A stretch of DNA of 64,000 nucleotides. Source: Roseovarius aestuariivivens. GTDB lineage: Bacteria; Pseudomonadota; Alphaproteobacteria; Rhodobacterales; Rhodobacteraceae. The notes under the pieces were generated by a model. It did no database searches, was not told the DNA's origin, and was given only the letters and a program-made list of their open reading frames with translations. The translations under genes were made by a program, and so were the position numbers. Positions 44,045 through 53,366 of the stretch are shown one piece after another. The DNA is taken from the NCBI RefSeq assembly GCF_004761875.1, contig NZ_SJEY01000003.1:186001-250000 (forward strand), written 5' to 3'. Every line of letters starts with the position of its first letter. The first letter of the stretch is position 1.

Positions 44045-44968
44045 TCAGGCAACGGCGGGAATTTCGCCCCAATGCACACCAGCGCCGGGCAGACGCGCGG
44101 CCATGCGGGGCGTGCAACGCACCACCTCGAACGCCTCGCGATCGGCAAAAAGCGACCGCAGCAGATCGTTGGTCAGCGCATGACCCGCCCGGTCGCCCTG
44201 ATAGTGGCCAAGGATCGGCAGACCGGCCAGCGCCAGATCGCCAAGCGCGTCCAGCATCTTGTGGCGCACCGGTTCGTCGGCATGGCGCAGCCCGCCGGGG
44301 CTCAGCACCCGGTCGCCATCGAACACCACGGCGTTCTCGCCCGGCGTGCCGCCAAGCGCAAGACCGTTGGCCCGCATCGCGTCCACATCCGCCTGCCGGC
44401 AGAAGGTCCGCGCATCGCTCAGTTCGCGCACAAAGCTGCCGTTCGACATGTTCAGCAGCTTTTTCTGCGCGCCAATGGCGCTGTCCTCGAACTCGATCGC
44501 GAACTCGATCAGAAGCGTGTCATGCGGCACCAGCCGCGCGGTCGCGTCGCCGCGGCGCACTTCGACGGGCTTGAGCACGCGCAGCGCATCCAGCGGCGCG
44601 TGCTGCCGGCGCACCCCGTGGCGCAGGATTCCGCGCACGAACGGCGCGGCGCTGCCATCAAGGATCGGCACCTCGGGTCCGTCGACTTCGATCACCGCGT
44701 TATGGATGCCGCAACCCGCAAGCGCCGCCATCACATGCTCGACGGTCGACACGGCCACGCCCGCATCGTTTTCCAGCAAGGTGCACAAGGGCGACTGCTT
44801 CACCACGTCCCAACGCGCCGGGATCTCGCAACGCGTGTGGCTGCAATCCAGACGACGAAACACGATCCCGCGATTGGCCGGAGCCGGCAGGATCGTCAAC
44901 CGAGCCGACGCGCCGGAATGCAATCCGACGCCCTCAAAGCTCGCTGGGGTTTTGATCGTTGTCTGCAC
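44045..44968 (-). CDS. lpxC: UDP-3-O-acyl-N-acetylglucosamine deacetylase
   Basis: A 307-aa zinc enzyme that commits UDP-GlcNAc derivatives to lipid A. The zinc ligands are His in STVEHVMAAL, and His and Asp in VRHKMLDALGDL. The catalytic His is in GHYQGDRAGHALTN. A GTG at 44968 (MQTTIKTPASFEGVGLHSG) is preferred, since GAGG sits eight bases upstream. A GTG at 44977 would overlap that site. Bamdown-stream bamD and recN follow. A ftsZ terminator separates it from ftsZ, so it needs its own promoter in 44969-45160. Confidence 0.95.
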   Translation of the reverse strand: MQTTIKTPASFEGVGLHSGASARLTILPAPANRGIVFRRLDCSHTRCEIPARWDVVKQSPLCTLLENDAGVAVSTVEHVMAALAGCGIHNAVIEVDGPEVPILDGSAAPFVRGILRHGVRRQHAPLDALRVLKPVEVRRGDATARLVPHDTLLIEFAIEFEDSAIGAQKKLLNMSNGSFVRELSDARTFCRQADVDAMRANGLALGGTPGENAVVFDGDRVLSPGGLRHADEPVRHKMLDALGDLALAGLPILGHYQGDRAGHALTNDLLRSLFADREAFEVVRCTPRMAARLPGAGVHWGEIPAVA

Positions 44969-45162
44969 GCAGGCCACCTCAGGTCTTTAACCACGTCGCC
45001 CGTCGCGGAGTTCCGGACTGGGCGGGGTTTTGGTGAAGATGGTTTATGGCGTGTTGACCCTCGGCTCAATTCACTCTTTGTAACGCCCTGAAACATCGCC
45101 ATCCGGCAAATGGCAAGAATCCGCCGACCTCTGTGCAAAGCCCTCTAACCCGCTGATACAAA

Positions 45163-45193
45163 ACAAAAAACGGGCCGCGCAATGCGGCCCGTT
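45163..45193 (-). terminator. Rho-independent terminator of ftsZ
   Basis: AACGGGCCGC (45169-45178) pairs perfectly with GCGGCCCGTT (45184-45193) across a five-base loop. Read on the minus strand it is followed by a run of T (45170-45163, with one G). It lies 31 bases after the ftsZ stop and separates the mur/fts operon from lpxC. Confidence 0.88.
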
Positions 45194-45223
45194 CCGGAAA
45201 ACCAAACAGCCCTTGGGTCGGCG

Positions 45224-46864
45224 TCAGTTCGCCTGCCGGCGCAGAAACGCGGGGATTTCGATCTGATCTTCCTCTTCCTCGCGGGCCTCCTGATGGGCCG
45301 GATTGGCCTGCATCGTGGGCTGCTGGCGCACCGGGCGCTGGCTGCTCTGGGCATGTCCCTCGCCGTGGCCGGTCATGCGGTTGATCAGCGAATTGATCCC
45401 GAAACGCGGCTTTTCGGCCGCCGAGTCCGGGGTACGGACCGGGGCCGTGGGGCGCACCTGCTGCTGGCTGCGCGGCGTTTTCTGCACGGCGGCCTGCAAC
45501 CGCGCCAGCGCATCGGGCGACGGCGTACCGGCGACGGGCGCCTTGGGCGCGATGAAAGCGTCCATCTCGTCAGCCTCGTCCGCCATCGGCGCGGTCTCGC
45601 GGCGCGGCGTATAGGCCGGCGGCGGCAGGTCGTCCTCGGCGGTCTCGCGGCTGTCGGCCTCGAAGATGTCTTCCATCTGCTCTTCCGCAGCGGCCCGCTC
45701 GGCATCGAAGGTATTGAAGAGGCTGGGCTCTTCCTCCGCCTCGGGCTCATAGCCCTCCTCAGCGCGCGCGGCGACCTCGGCAGGGCGGCCGACCTCGTCG
45801 GCAACCTTGGCGGGCGCCTCCTCGGCGGCCACTTCGGCAGGCTTCAGCGGCTCGGACAGCTTGCGCCGTGGCACCGGGATTTCGCGGGATTCTTCCGACG
45901 CATCGATGCCCGTGGCCACGACCGATACGCGCATCGCGCCTTCCATGTCCGGATCCAGCGTCGAGCCAACAATGATATTGGCGTCGGCGTCCACTTCCTC
46001 GCGGATGCGGTTGGCGGCCTCGTCCAATTCAAAGAGAGTCAGGTCATGCCCGCCGGTGATGTTGATCAGAACACCCTTCGCACCGCGCAGGCTGATTTCA
46101 TCCAGCAGCGGGTTGGCGATGGCCTTCTCTGCGGCCTGGATCGCGCGCTCTTCGCCGCTGTCCTCGCCGGTGCCCATCATCGCCTTGCCCATCTCGTCCA
46201 TCACCGCGCGCACGTCGGCGAAATCGAGGTTGATGAGGCCCGGACGCACCATCAGGTCGGTGACACCCTTCACACCTTGGTACAGCACGTCATCGGCCAT
46301 GCTGAACGCCTCGGTAAAGGTCGTCTTTTCATTGGCGAGACGGAACAGGTTCTGGTTGGGAATGATGATCAGCGTGTCGACCATCTTCTGCAGGCTCTCG
46401 ACACCCTCCTCGGCCTGGCGCATCCGCTTGGCGCCCTCGAACTGGAAAGGTTTCGTTACGACACCGACAGTTAGCACGCCAAGTTCACGTGCTGCCTGAG
46501 CAATGATCGGCGCCGCGCCCGTACCCGTGCCGCCGCCCATGCCGGCGGTGATAAAGCACATATGCGCGCCGGCCAGATGGTCGACGATCTGTTCGATATT
46601 CTCTTCCGCGGCGGCGGCCCCGACCGAGGCTTTCGCGCCCGCGCCCAGGCCTTCGGTCACCTTGACGCCAAGCTGAATGCGGTTCGGGGCGTTGTTTTGT
46701 GCCAGCGCCTGCGCGTCCGTGTTGGCCACGACGAAATCGACGCCCTCAAGCTTCTTGTCGATCATGTTGTTGACGGCATTGCCGCCCGCGCCGCCCACAC
46801 CGAACACGGTGATCCGCGGTTTCAGCTCCTGGTCCTGTCCTGGCATGCTGAGATTCAATGTCAT
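45224..46864 (-). CDS. ftsZ: Cell division protein FtsZ with long C-terminal linker
   Basis: A 546-aa tubulin-like GTPase that forms the division ring. The GTP-binding signature [11 protein letters not shown] follows the N-terminal [14 protein letters not shown], and the T7 synergy loop is [11 protein letters not shown]. The globular part ends near residue 320. A linker of about 200 residues, very rich in Glu/Ala/Pro, then leads to [10 protein letters not shown], the conserved C-terminal peptide that binds FtsA. The long linker is typical of alphaproteobacteria. A distinct promoter and a strong terminator frame the gene, so its level can be set apart from ftsA. Confidence 0.98.
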   Translation of the reverse strand: MTLNLSMPGQDQELKPRITVFGVGGAGGNAVNNMIDKKLEGVDFVVANTDAQALAQNNAPNRIQLGVKVTEGLGAGAKASVGAAAAEENIEQIVDHLAGAHMCFITAGMGGGTGTGAAPIIAQAARELGVLTVGVVTKPFQFEGAKRMRQAEEGVESLQKMVDTLIIIPNQNLFRLANEKTTFTEAFSMADDVLYQGVKGVTDLMVRPGLINLDFADVRAVMDEMGKAMMGTGEDSGEERAIQAAEKAIANPLLDEISLRGAKGVLINITGGHDLTLFELDEAANRIREEVDADANIIVGSTLDPDMEGAMRVSVVATGIDASEESREIPVPRRKLSEPLKPAEVAAEEAPAKVADEVGRPAEVAARAEEGYEPEAEEEPSLFNTFDAERAAAEEQMEDIFEADSRETAEDDLPPPAYTPRRETAPMADEADEMDAFIAPKAPVAGTPSPDALARLQAAVQKTPRSQQQVRPTAPVRTPDSAAEKPRFGINSLINRMTGHGEGHAQSSQRPVRQQPTMQANPAHQEAREEEEDQIEIPAFLRRQAN

Positions 46865-46938
46865 CGCTCTATCCGCCTTTTCTCGCCTGCAGTTGCCGCC
46901 CGCCTGTCGCAGGCCTTTTTCCGCCTAAACTGACGTTA

Positions 46939-46967
46939 ATCTTACCGCCCGTTAACACTTGCGTCAC
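46939..46967 (-). promoter_or_regulatory. Candidate ftsZ promoter
   Basis: On the minus strand GTGACG (46967-46962), a 17-base spacer and TAAGAT (46944-46939) match the sigma-70 boxes in 4/6 each, about 75 bases upstream of the ftsZ ATG. The gap also carries two TTAA elements 12 bases apart. That is not the 7-base spacing of a CtrA site. Confidence 0.4.
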
Positions 46968-47051
46968 CTAAAAAACACGTTTTTACCACAAAATATGGGC
47001 AAAAAACGCCGTAAACACGCGGGATTTCGCCGAATTGACGACATCTTGCGG

Positions 47052-48386
47052 TTACCAGTTGTCCTTGAACCATTTTACCGCCCGTTTCAGAGATCTCGCC
47101 GGGTATCTGTCGACCGGAATCTCGAAGTCCCACCATTCGTCCTGGGGATTCGCCGCAAAGAGGCACATGCCCACTGCGCTGGCGAAACCCGGCCCCGTCG
47201 CGGCCTGCGGCAGGCCATGCACCCGAAGCGGGCGGCCCAGCCGCACCTGCTGTCCGAGGATACGGCTCGCCAGCCCGTCAAGGCCCGGGATCTGGCTGCC
47301 CCCGCCGGTCAGCACGATCTGCTGGCTCGGCAAGTGCTGGAACCCGGCGGCATCAAGCCGCGCCCGCACCTCTTCAAGAATTTCCTCGACCCGGGGGCGC
47401 ATGATCCCGATCAGCTCGGCCCGGCTCACCGTGCGCCGGTCATGTTCCCAATCGCCGGTCTCGCCGCCGATCTCGATCATCTCGCGGTCGTCCATGCCGG
47501 TGGCCACGACGCCGCCGTAAAAGGTCTTGATCCGCTCGGCAGTGGCCTGCGGCACCTGCAGGCCCATGGAAATATCATTTGTCACATGCTCGCCGCCGAT
47601 CCGCACAGAATCGGCATAGATCATGTGCTTCTTGATGAAGATCGACACGCCCGACGATCCGCCGCCGAGGTCGATACAGGCCGCGCCCAGCTCCTGCTCG
47701 TCCTCCACCAGCGCCGAAATGCCCGACACATAGGCCGAACTTGCCAGCCCCGCGAGCTCCAGGTCGCAGCGCTTGACGCAATGGGCAAGGTTCTGGATCA
47801 CGTCGGCATCGACCGTGACCATATGCATGTCGGTGGCCAGCTCGCTGCCCAGTTGCCCGCGCGGATCGCTCAGGCCGGACCTGTGATCGAGCGCGAAATT
47901 GACCGGCTGCGCGTGCAGCACCTCGCGCCCCTCGCCGTAGTCCGGCACATCACAGGCCGACAGCACGCGGCTGATATCCTGTTCGGTCACCGTCGGCCCG
48001 TCCAATTCCACCTTCCCGGCCAGACCGTAACTGCGCGGCGCCGCACCCGAGAAACAGGCGATCACATGATCGACCCGGATCCCGGCCATTTTCTGCGCCG
48101 CCTGCAGGGCGGTGCGGATAGCGCGCTCCGTCTCGCCCATCGTGGCGATCTCGCCATAGCGCACTCCGCGCGACCGGGTCGTCGCCGCACCGACCACGCG
48201 AAATCCCGCCTGCCCGGCCAGCCGCCCGATCCCGTCCTGCTCATGCAGGCGATCACTGCCGTCAAAGCGCAGCACCAGACAGGCGATCTTCGAGGTGCCC
48301 ACGTCCAGCACCGCCACGACGCCCCGCTGCATCGCAGCCCGCCGCATGTTGCGCATCGCCCTTTGGGATTCGTAAAGCTCGATCAT
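47052..48386 (-). CDS. ftsA: Cell division protein FtsA
   Basis: A 444-aa actin-like ATPase that ties FtsZ to the membrane. Phosphate-binding loops are VAVLDVGTSKIACLVL and AACIDLGGGSSGVSIF, and the adenosine motif is VLTGGGSQIPGLDGLA. The SHS2/1C insertion lies between. The C-terminus RSLKRAVKWFKDNW is a basic-aromatic amphipathic helix that should insert into the membrane. ATG 48386 overlaps the ftsQ stop (ATGA). The N-terminus is about 20 residues longer than in E. coli. Confidence 0.96.
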   Translation of the reverse strand: MIELYESQRAMRNMRRAAMQRGVVAVLDVGTSKIACLVLRFDGSDRLHEQDGIGRLAGQAGFRVVGAATTRSRGVRYGEIATMGETERAIRTALQAAQKMAGIRVDHVIACFSGAAPRSYGLAGKVELDGPTVTEQDISRVLSACDVPDYGEGREVLHAQPVNFALDHRSGLSDPRGQLGSELATDMHMVTVDADVIQNLAHCVKRCDLELAGLASSAYVSGISALVEDEQELGAACIDLGGGSSGVSIFIKKHMIYADSVRIGGEHVTNDISMGLQVPQATAERIKTFYGGVVATGMDDREMIEIGGETGDWEHDRRTVSRAELIGIMRPRVEEILEEVRARLDAAGFQHLPSQQIVLTGGGSQIPGLDGLASRILGQQVRLGRPLRVHGLPQAATGPGFASAVGMCLFAANPQDEWWDFEIPVDRYPARSLKRAVKWFKDNW

Positions 48387-49267
48387 TCGTTGTCCGCCCC
48401 TACCGTCATTCTTGTCACGCGCCACCATTCCTCGACGGCGTTTTCGCTCATCCGGATCGTCGGCCGCTGTCCCAGCCGCATGTCCACGACCGCCACGTCG
48501 CGTTCCAGCATGTCCTGCACGTCCGCCAGCACGATCACCCGCTCCAGCGCGCGCACCGGCGCTGCCTCCGGCAGCAGGATGCGCTGACCACGGTCCAGCA
48601 CCACGTCCCAGCGCCGCTCGCCGATCCGCACCAGCCCGCGCAACCGCCCGGCCAGCGGCTCGGCCGCCTGCAGGATGGCCAGCGCCTCGGGCACCGCCCG
48701 GTCGGCCCCCTTGCCCGCGATCACCGGAAGGCCGGGACGCTCCGCGCGGCGGGTCAGCTCGCCGATCACCACGCCGGTCGCATCCACCACGCCCAACCCG
48801 TCGCGCGACCGCCAGATCGCTGCGGGCTGTCGCTCGGTGATCTCGGCCACAAGCACGCCGCCCTGCCGGATCCGCACGGACGCGTCCGCCACCGCCGGCA
48901 GGCCCACGATCATCTCGCGCACCGCGTCGAGGTCGATATCGAAACTGCTCGCCGGCAGGTCGTGCGGAAAGATCTCGCGAACATCCTCCTCGATCTCCCG
49001 GCTCGCGCCCTCGACCGCCATCAGGTTCACCATGAATTCCGGCCGCGTCTCGATCTGCCGGCGCAGATCGGCCACGGTGTCGCGGACGGCCTCCTGCCGG
49101 GCGGGATCCGCGAAAAACGTCACTGCCAGCGCGGCCACAGCGCCCAGCGGCAGACCCCATTTGAGAAGCTTGCGAAAGAGCGGCGTCAGCATCAGCCGCT
49201 GATAGCGGTAATGCAGCCGCGACGGCGCGGGATCGGCCCGGACTTCGGAACGCTTCACCTGTTGCAT
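48383..49267 (-). CDS. ftsQ: Cell division protein FtsQ
   Basis: A 294-aa bitopic protein of the divisome. It has a cytoplasmic N-terminus of about 35 residues and one membrane span ([19 protein letters not shown]). The periplasmic POTRA domain follows (about 75-150, with [15 protein letters not shown] and [11 protein letters not shown]), then the beta domain [25 protein letters not shown] 49267 overlaps the ddl end by 13 bases; a GTG at 49294 would be longer and is less likely. It ends with the ftsA overlap. Confidence 0.93.
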   Translation of the reverse strand: MQQVKRSEVRADPAPSRLHYRYQRLMLTPLFRKLLKWGLPLGAVAALAVTFFADPARQEAVRDTVADLRRQIETRPEFMVNLMAVEGASREIEEDVREIFPHDLPASSFDIDLDAVREMIVGLPAVADASVRIRQGGVLVAEITERQPAAIWRSRDGLGVVDATGVVIGELTRRAERPGLPVIAGKGADRAVPEALAILQAAEPLAGRLRGLVRIGERRWDVVLDRGQRILLPEAAPVRALERVIVLADVQDMLERDVAVVDMRLGQRPTIRMSENAVEEWWRVTRMTVGADNE

Positions 49268-50175
49268 GACGCGTCCCTCACCAGCCAGTCGCACAAGTCC
49301 GGAAACCCGATCCCCGCCGCCTGCGCCTGCTCAGGCGATAGCGAGGTGGGCGTCATTCCCGGCTGGGTGTTGGTCTCCAGCAGGTAAAGCCCCGCCAGCC
49401 CCTGCGCCTCGTCCCAACGGAAATCGGTGCGCGACAGTCCCCGACAGCCCAGAACGGAATGCGCGCGGAGCGCATAGTCTTCGCAGGCCGCCGTGATCTC
49501 GGCCGGCACGTTCGCGGGCACCTCGTGGCGCGACCCGCCGGGTTTGTACTTGGCGTCGTAATCATACCAGCCGTCTGTCAGGATATCGGTCACACCCAAG
49601 GCCCGATCGCCCAGCACCGAGGTGGTCAGCTCACGCCCCGGCACGAACTGTTCGACCATCACGGTGGACGGCATGTCGTCCGACAGCTGCGGCGGACCGT
49701 TGGCCGCCTCCTGCACCAGATAGACCCCCACCGAGGAACCCTCGTTATTGGGCTTCACCACATAGGGCGGCGCCATCACGTGATCCGCCATCACCGCCTC
49801 GCGCGCCACCAGCACGCTCTCCACCACCGGCAGCCCGGCGGCGCGGTAGGCGTCTTTCGATTTCTGCTTGTCCATCGCCAGCGCCGAGGCCAGCACACCG
49901 GAATGCGTATAGGGGATCTGCATCCATTCCAGCAGACCCTGCACACAGCCATCCTCGCCCCAGCGGCCATGCAGCGCGTTGAAAACGACATCGGGGGAAA
50001 GCTCGGTCAGACGCAGGGAAAGGTCGCGGCCGGCATCGACCTCGACCACTTCATAGCCTGCCTCCCGAAGCGCTGCGGCGCATTCACGACCTGTAGAAAG
50101 GGACACCTCGCGCTCTGCCGAGGGGCCGCCCATGATCACCGCAACAGTCGGGGTGTTTCCGCTCGAAGAAACCAC
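49255..50175 (-). CDS. ddl: D-alanine-D-alanine ligase
   Basis: A 306-aa ATP-grasp enzyme that makes the D-Ala-D-Ala dipeptide. Family segments are [49 protein letters not shown], and the C-terminal [31 protein letters not shown]. The Tyr/Ser positions fit a D-Ala enzyme, not a D-lactate variant. The start is GTG 50175, the first codon in frame with similarity. It stands between murB and ftsQ in the standard order. Confidence 0.95.
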   Translation of the reverse strand: MVSSSGNTPTVAVIMGGPSAEREVSLSTGRECAAALREAGYEVVEVDAGRDLSLRLTELSPDVVFNALHGRWGEDGCVQGLLEWMQIPYTHSGVLASALAMDKQKSKDAYRAAGLPVVESVLVAREAVMADHVMAPPYVVKPNNEGSSVGVYLVQEAANGPPQLSDDMPSTVMVEQFVPGRELTTSVLGDRALGVTDILTDGWYDYDAKYKPGGSRHEVPANVPAEITAACEDYALRAHSVLGCRGLSRTDFRWDEAQGLAGLYLLETNTQPGMTPTSLSPEQAQAAGIGFPDLCDWLVRDASCNR

Positions 50176-50228
50176 CTTACTGCCTCAAAGTCCCGGGCCA
50201 TTTTCGGCCCTGTTTTATTATCTCCGCC

Positions 50229-51161
50229 TCAATCCGCGGACGGGGCCGGTTCGCCGACCCTCATGATTTCCCAATGTAACTCTATTCCACTGTCTTGGAA
50301 AACCTTTTTTCGCACCTCTTCGCCCAATCCTTCCAGATCCGCGGCGGTGGCATTGTCGGCATTCACAAGGAAATTGGGATGCTTGGGGCTCATCTGCGCG
50401 CCGCCCCGGCGCGCCCCGCGCAGGCCGGCGTTCTCGATCACCTTCCACGCCTTAAGGTCATGCGTGTCATCCGCCGCGCCGGTACTCGAAAATCCGGCCG
50501 GATTGCGAAACGTGCTGCCGGCCGTGCGGTCCTTTGTCGGCTGGCTTTCATCGCGTTTGGCCAGTTGCGCCTCCATGGTGGCGGCAAGCACCTCCGGGTC
50601 GCCCTCGGGCGCCCTGAAAAGCGCCTCGGTGATCACGCAGCCCTCGGGCAGATCGCTCTGCCGATAGGCAAGATGCAGATCACCGGCCGCGATCGTCACG
50701 GCCTCGCCCTCCCGGGTGACCGCCCGCACGGAAACCAGATGATCGGCCACATACCGCCCATAACAGCCCGCGTTCATCCGCACCGCCCCGCCAATACTGC
50801 CCGGAATGGTGCGCAGAAAGGTCAGATCGCGCCCCGCCTCCGCCGCGCGCCGCGCCACATGGGCGTCCAGCGCCGCCGCACCCGCGCGCACGGTGTCCCC
50901 CTCGATCGTGATCCCGTTAAAACCCCGCCCCAGCCGGATCACCACCGCGCGCAGGCCGCCGTCGCGCACAATAAGGTTGCTGCCCACCCCCATCGGAAAG
51001 ACCGGCATGCCCGGATCGAGACCCCGCAGAAAATCGCCAAGATCCGCCTCGTCGGCGGGCTGAAAGAACCAGTCCGCCGGCCCGCCCACGCGCAACCACG
51101 TGAGGTCGGCCAGAACACGGCCTTCCGTCAGCCGTCCGCGCACTTGGGGTAAATCGCTCAT
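50229..51161 (-). CDS. murB: UDP-N-acetylenolpyruvoylglucosamine reductase
   Basis: A 310-aa FAD enzyme (type I/II) that makes UDP-MurNAc. The FAD-binding part has [14 protein letters not shown] and [21 protein letters not shown], then [21 protein letters not shown]. The catalytic Ser region is [11 protein letters not shown], and [18 protein letters not shown] sits near the end. ATG 51161 begins [11 protein letters not shown]. The upstream neighbour is not murC directly but DUF2484 genes and a permease (see findings). Confidence 0.96.
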   Translation of the reverse strand: MSDLPQVRGRLTEGRVLADLTWLRVGGPADWFFQPADEADLGDFLRGLDPGMPVFPMGVGSNLIVRDGGLRAVVIRLGRGFNGITIEGDTVRAGAAALDAHVARRAAEAGRDLTFLRTIPGSIGGAVRMNAGCYGRYVADHLVSVRAVTREGEAVTIAAGDLHLAYRQSDLPEGCVITEALFRAPEGDPEVLAATMEAQLAKRDESQPTKDRTAGSTFRNPAGFSSTGAADDTHDLKAWKVIENAGLRGARRGGAQMSPKHPNFLVNADNATAADLEGLGEEVRKKVFQDSGIELHWEIMRVGEPAPSAD

Positions 51162-51244
51162 GCGCGCTCTGCTACGTCACCCGCGACGCACTGGCAAGCC
51201 CGCCGCGACGCCCCCTTTCTTCCTGACAGAACGACTCGAACCCC

Positions 51245-51508
51245 TCACGGCTCTTCCGGGCGCTTCGTCCCGAGCCGCCGGATCCAGCGGCTCAGATACA
51301 CCACCGGCCAGCGCAAAAGGCTCATGCCCGCGACCAGCACCAGAAGCCCGATCCACGGCCCGTTCTCCCAGGTCACATAGCCCAGAAGCGGGATACCCAG
51401 CGCGACCAGCACATAGGCCCGTGTCCAGTGATTGTCCCGGCTCGGGATCATCGCGGCAAGATTGGCGGCCAGCGCCCAGAGGCAGGCCAGGATCAGTGAC
51501 AGGGTCAT
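51245..51508 (-). CDS. DUF2484 family membrane protein, copy 1
   Basis: An 87-aa protein with three short membrane segments. It begins MTLSLILACLWALAANLAAMIPSRDNHW and ends LLRWPVVYLSRWIRRL. The family signature is the N-terminal LW near residue 10, a Pro after the first span, and S/R-P (S-x2-R-x-P) near the end, shared by three genes here. DUF2484 proteins are known from Rhodobacterales next to murB/murC. Their function is undescribed. The ATG overlaps the stop of copy 2 (ATGA). Confidence 0.85.
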   Translation of the reverse strand: MTLSLILACLWALAANLAAMIPSRDNHWTRAYVLVALGIPLLGYVTWENGPWIGLLVLVAGMSLLRWPVVYLSRWIRRLGTKRPEEP

Positions 51509-51759
51509 TTCGGCACCTCCGGCTTGCGGCCCATCAGCCGCGCGGCGAAATATTTCAGCGGATTGCGGAACATCGAGATCAGCGCGAAGGCCGCAAGCCC
51601 GGCCATCAGCCCGCCATGATCCTGCGCGATCATCCAGATCAGCACCGGCGCCGCCAAAAGCAGCGCCACGCCCGGCACGTATTGGTAGCGCATCGGCAGA
51701 AACGCCACCACCGTGCCCGCAAGCACCCAAAGACAGCCCAGTGTCAGGCTCCAGCTCAT
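51505..51759 (-). CDS. DUF2484 family membrane protein, copy 2
   Basis: An 84-aa paralog of copy 1: MSWSLTLGCLWVLAGTVVAFLP is followed by a second span GVALLLAAPVLIWMIAQ, a third hydrophobic segment with GLAAFALISMFRNPLKYFAARL, and the tail MGRKPEVPK. It is open by ATGA overlaps on both sides, with the permease upstream and copy 1 downstream, so the three genes form one translational unit. No catalytic residues are visible. It could be a small regulator or subunit of the membrane wall-synthesis apparatus. Confidence 0.84.
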   Translation of the reverse strand: MSWSLTLGCLWVLAGTVVAFLPMRYQYVPGVALLLAAPVLIWMIAQDHGGLMAGLAAFALISMFRNPLKYFAARLMGRKPEVPK

Positions 51760-52943
51760 GCCAATCCTCCTATCGTGAACGCGAAGGCGCCCAGCGACAG
51801 GATCAGCCCCGCCACCGGCACCGCCATGGGCACCGAGAAAACCGCCTCCGGCGCGCGCCGCTTGAGCGCGATCAGAGCACCGTTGACCAGAACGAAGACC
51901 CCCAGAAGCAGGGCCGAGGTCGCCTGCGCCAGATCCGCGATGGGCAGCGTCAGCGCCGCGCCGATCACCGCCGCCCCGATCAGACCCGTGCCCAGCACCG
52001 GCGTGCCGAATTTGGGATGCGCGTGGTGGAAGATCGCCAGCCGCCGGTGCCGCGCGCCAAGACCAAAGAGCACACGCGCCGCCATCACGATCTGCGCCAG
52101 CACGCCATTGAGCGCCGCGGCCACCGCGATCACCGACAAAAACGCCGCCGAGCCGCCCCGCGCCTCCTGCCACACCAGCGCCAGCGGCTGTTCGGAGACC
52201 GACAACCGCTCCAGCGGCACCGCGCGCACGGCGGCATAGGACACCAGCGCGTAAAGCAGGCTGGTGATGACAAGCGACAAGAGGATCGCGCGCGGCAGGG
52301 TCCGCGTGGGGTGCCGCACCTCCTCGGCCATGTTCACGATGTCCTCGAAACCGATAAAGGCGAAAAAGGCCAGCGTCGCGGCACTCGCCACGCCCGCCCA
52401 CACGATCCCGGCAGGCGCGGCGAACGACGCCGCAGGCTCCGCCGTGATCCCGGCGAAGACGACAAGCGCCAGCCCGGTGACCTCGATCAGCGTGAAAAAC
52501 GCGGCCAGCGCAAGGCTTTCCAGCACGCCGATCACCGCCACCGCCAACAACCCCGCGCCCATGACCGCCACGGTCGGACCGAATGGCAAACCGGTGATCG
52601 AGATGAGATAGCCCGACCCGCCCCGCAGGACCGCCGCCGCCGACACCGTCCCGGCGGCCACGATGGCCAGCCCGATGATCAGCCCCAGCCACGCCCGGCT
52701 GAACCCGGTCGCGACATAGGCCGCCTCGCCCGCTGCCTCGGGCAGACGCGTGGAAAACTCGGCATAGCTCAGCGCCGTCGGCGCCGCGATCAGCCCCGCG
52801 ATCAGGAAAGACACCGGCGCCCAGACACCCGCCTGCGCGGCCACCGCGCCGACCAGAACATAGATGCCCGCGCCCACCATGACGCCCACGCCATAGGCCG
52901 TCAGAAGGCCCAGTCCGATCCGGCGTTGCAGCATGTCGGCCAT
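51756..52943 (-). CDS. APC-family amino acid permease within the dcw cluster
   Basis: A 395-aa transporter with ten or more membrane spans. The APC superfamily signature is in the first span (LTAYGVGVMVGAGIYVLVGAVAAQAG) and in AFFAFIGFEDIVNMAEEVRHPTRTLPRAI, the conserved cytoplasmic loop. The length is shorter than the usual 12-TM amino acid permeases (about 450 aa). GGAGG is well placed before ATG 52943, and its stop overlaps DUF2484 copy 2. Substrate unknown. Carriage of D-Ala, Glu or another wall precursor amino acid would be a natural but untested idea. Confidence 0.86.
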   Translation of the reverse strand: MADMLQRRIGLGLLTAYGVGVMVGAGIYVLVGAVAAQAGVWAPVSFLIAGLIAAPTALSYAEFSTRLPEAAGEAAYVATGFSRAWLGLIIGLAIVAAGTVSAAAVLRGGSGYLISITGLPFGPTVAVMGAGLLAVAVIGVLESLALAAFFTLIEVTGLALVVFAGITAEPAASFAAPAGIVWAGVASAATLAFFAFIGFEDIVNMAEEVRHPTRTLPRAILLSLVITSLLYALVSYAAVRAVPLERLSVSEQPLALVWQEARGGSAAFLSVIAVAAALNGVLAQIVMAARVLFGLGARHRRLAIFHHAHPKFGTPVLGTGLIGAAVIGAALTLPIADLAQATSALLLGVFVLVNGALIALKRRAPEAVFSVPMAVPVAGLILSLGAFAFTIGGLA

Positions 52944-52984
52944 GTCGCGCGGCCTCCTTCGTCAGTCTTCGCGATGGATCGGGA

Positions 52985-53263
52985 TCACTCCGTCACCTCG
53001 TGCCGGTGGCCGGCATAGCCCCGCACCCGGCCGGTGTCGGACCTCTCGTGGCCCGCCCGGCCAAAGGGCCAGCGGATCATCAGCATCAGCGCCACCGCCA
53101 TAAGCCCGGCCACATCCGGGCCCATCTCCTGCGCGGCAAGAACAACCAGCACCGGCGCCGTCACGCACAGCGCAATAGACGGGCTGTGCCACCAGCGCCG
53201 CGGCAAATGCGGCACCAGCGCGGACAGCACGATCCACAAGACCGTTGCAAGAACCAAGACCAT
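52985..53263 (-). CDS. DUF2484 family membrane protein, copy 3
   Basis: A 92-aa paralog: MVLVLATVLWIVLSALVPHLPRRWW, a second span IALCVTAPVLVVLAAQ, a third with GLMAVALMLMIRWPFG, and a longer basic and acidic tail of about 25 residues. The LW at residues 9-10, the Pro after span 1 and R-x-P at the end match copies 1 and 2. AGGAG lies before ATG 53263. It follows murC by about 100 bases and precedes the permease by 41 bases. So the family brackets the permease on both sides. Confidence 0.82.
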   Translation of the reverse strand: MVLVLATVLWIVLSALVPHLPRRWWHSPSIALCVTAPVLVVLAAQEMGPDVAGLMAVALMLMIRWPFGRAGHERSDTGRVRGYAGHRHEVTE

Positions 53264-53366
53264 ATCACACCTCTCCTTCGTCAGCGATCTCCGCGGGCAG
53301 CGAGGCGGAAGGATGTCGATTTCGGGCCGCCGTCCAGCACCATGGCGGCCCCTGTTTTACGAAACG

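Noticed and set aside
46931..46955. CtrA-like TTAA pair upstream of ftsZ
   Set aside because: The two TTAA elements are 12 bases apart, whereas the CtrA site needs 7; kept only as part of a possible sigma-70 promoter.
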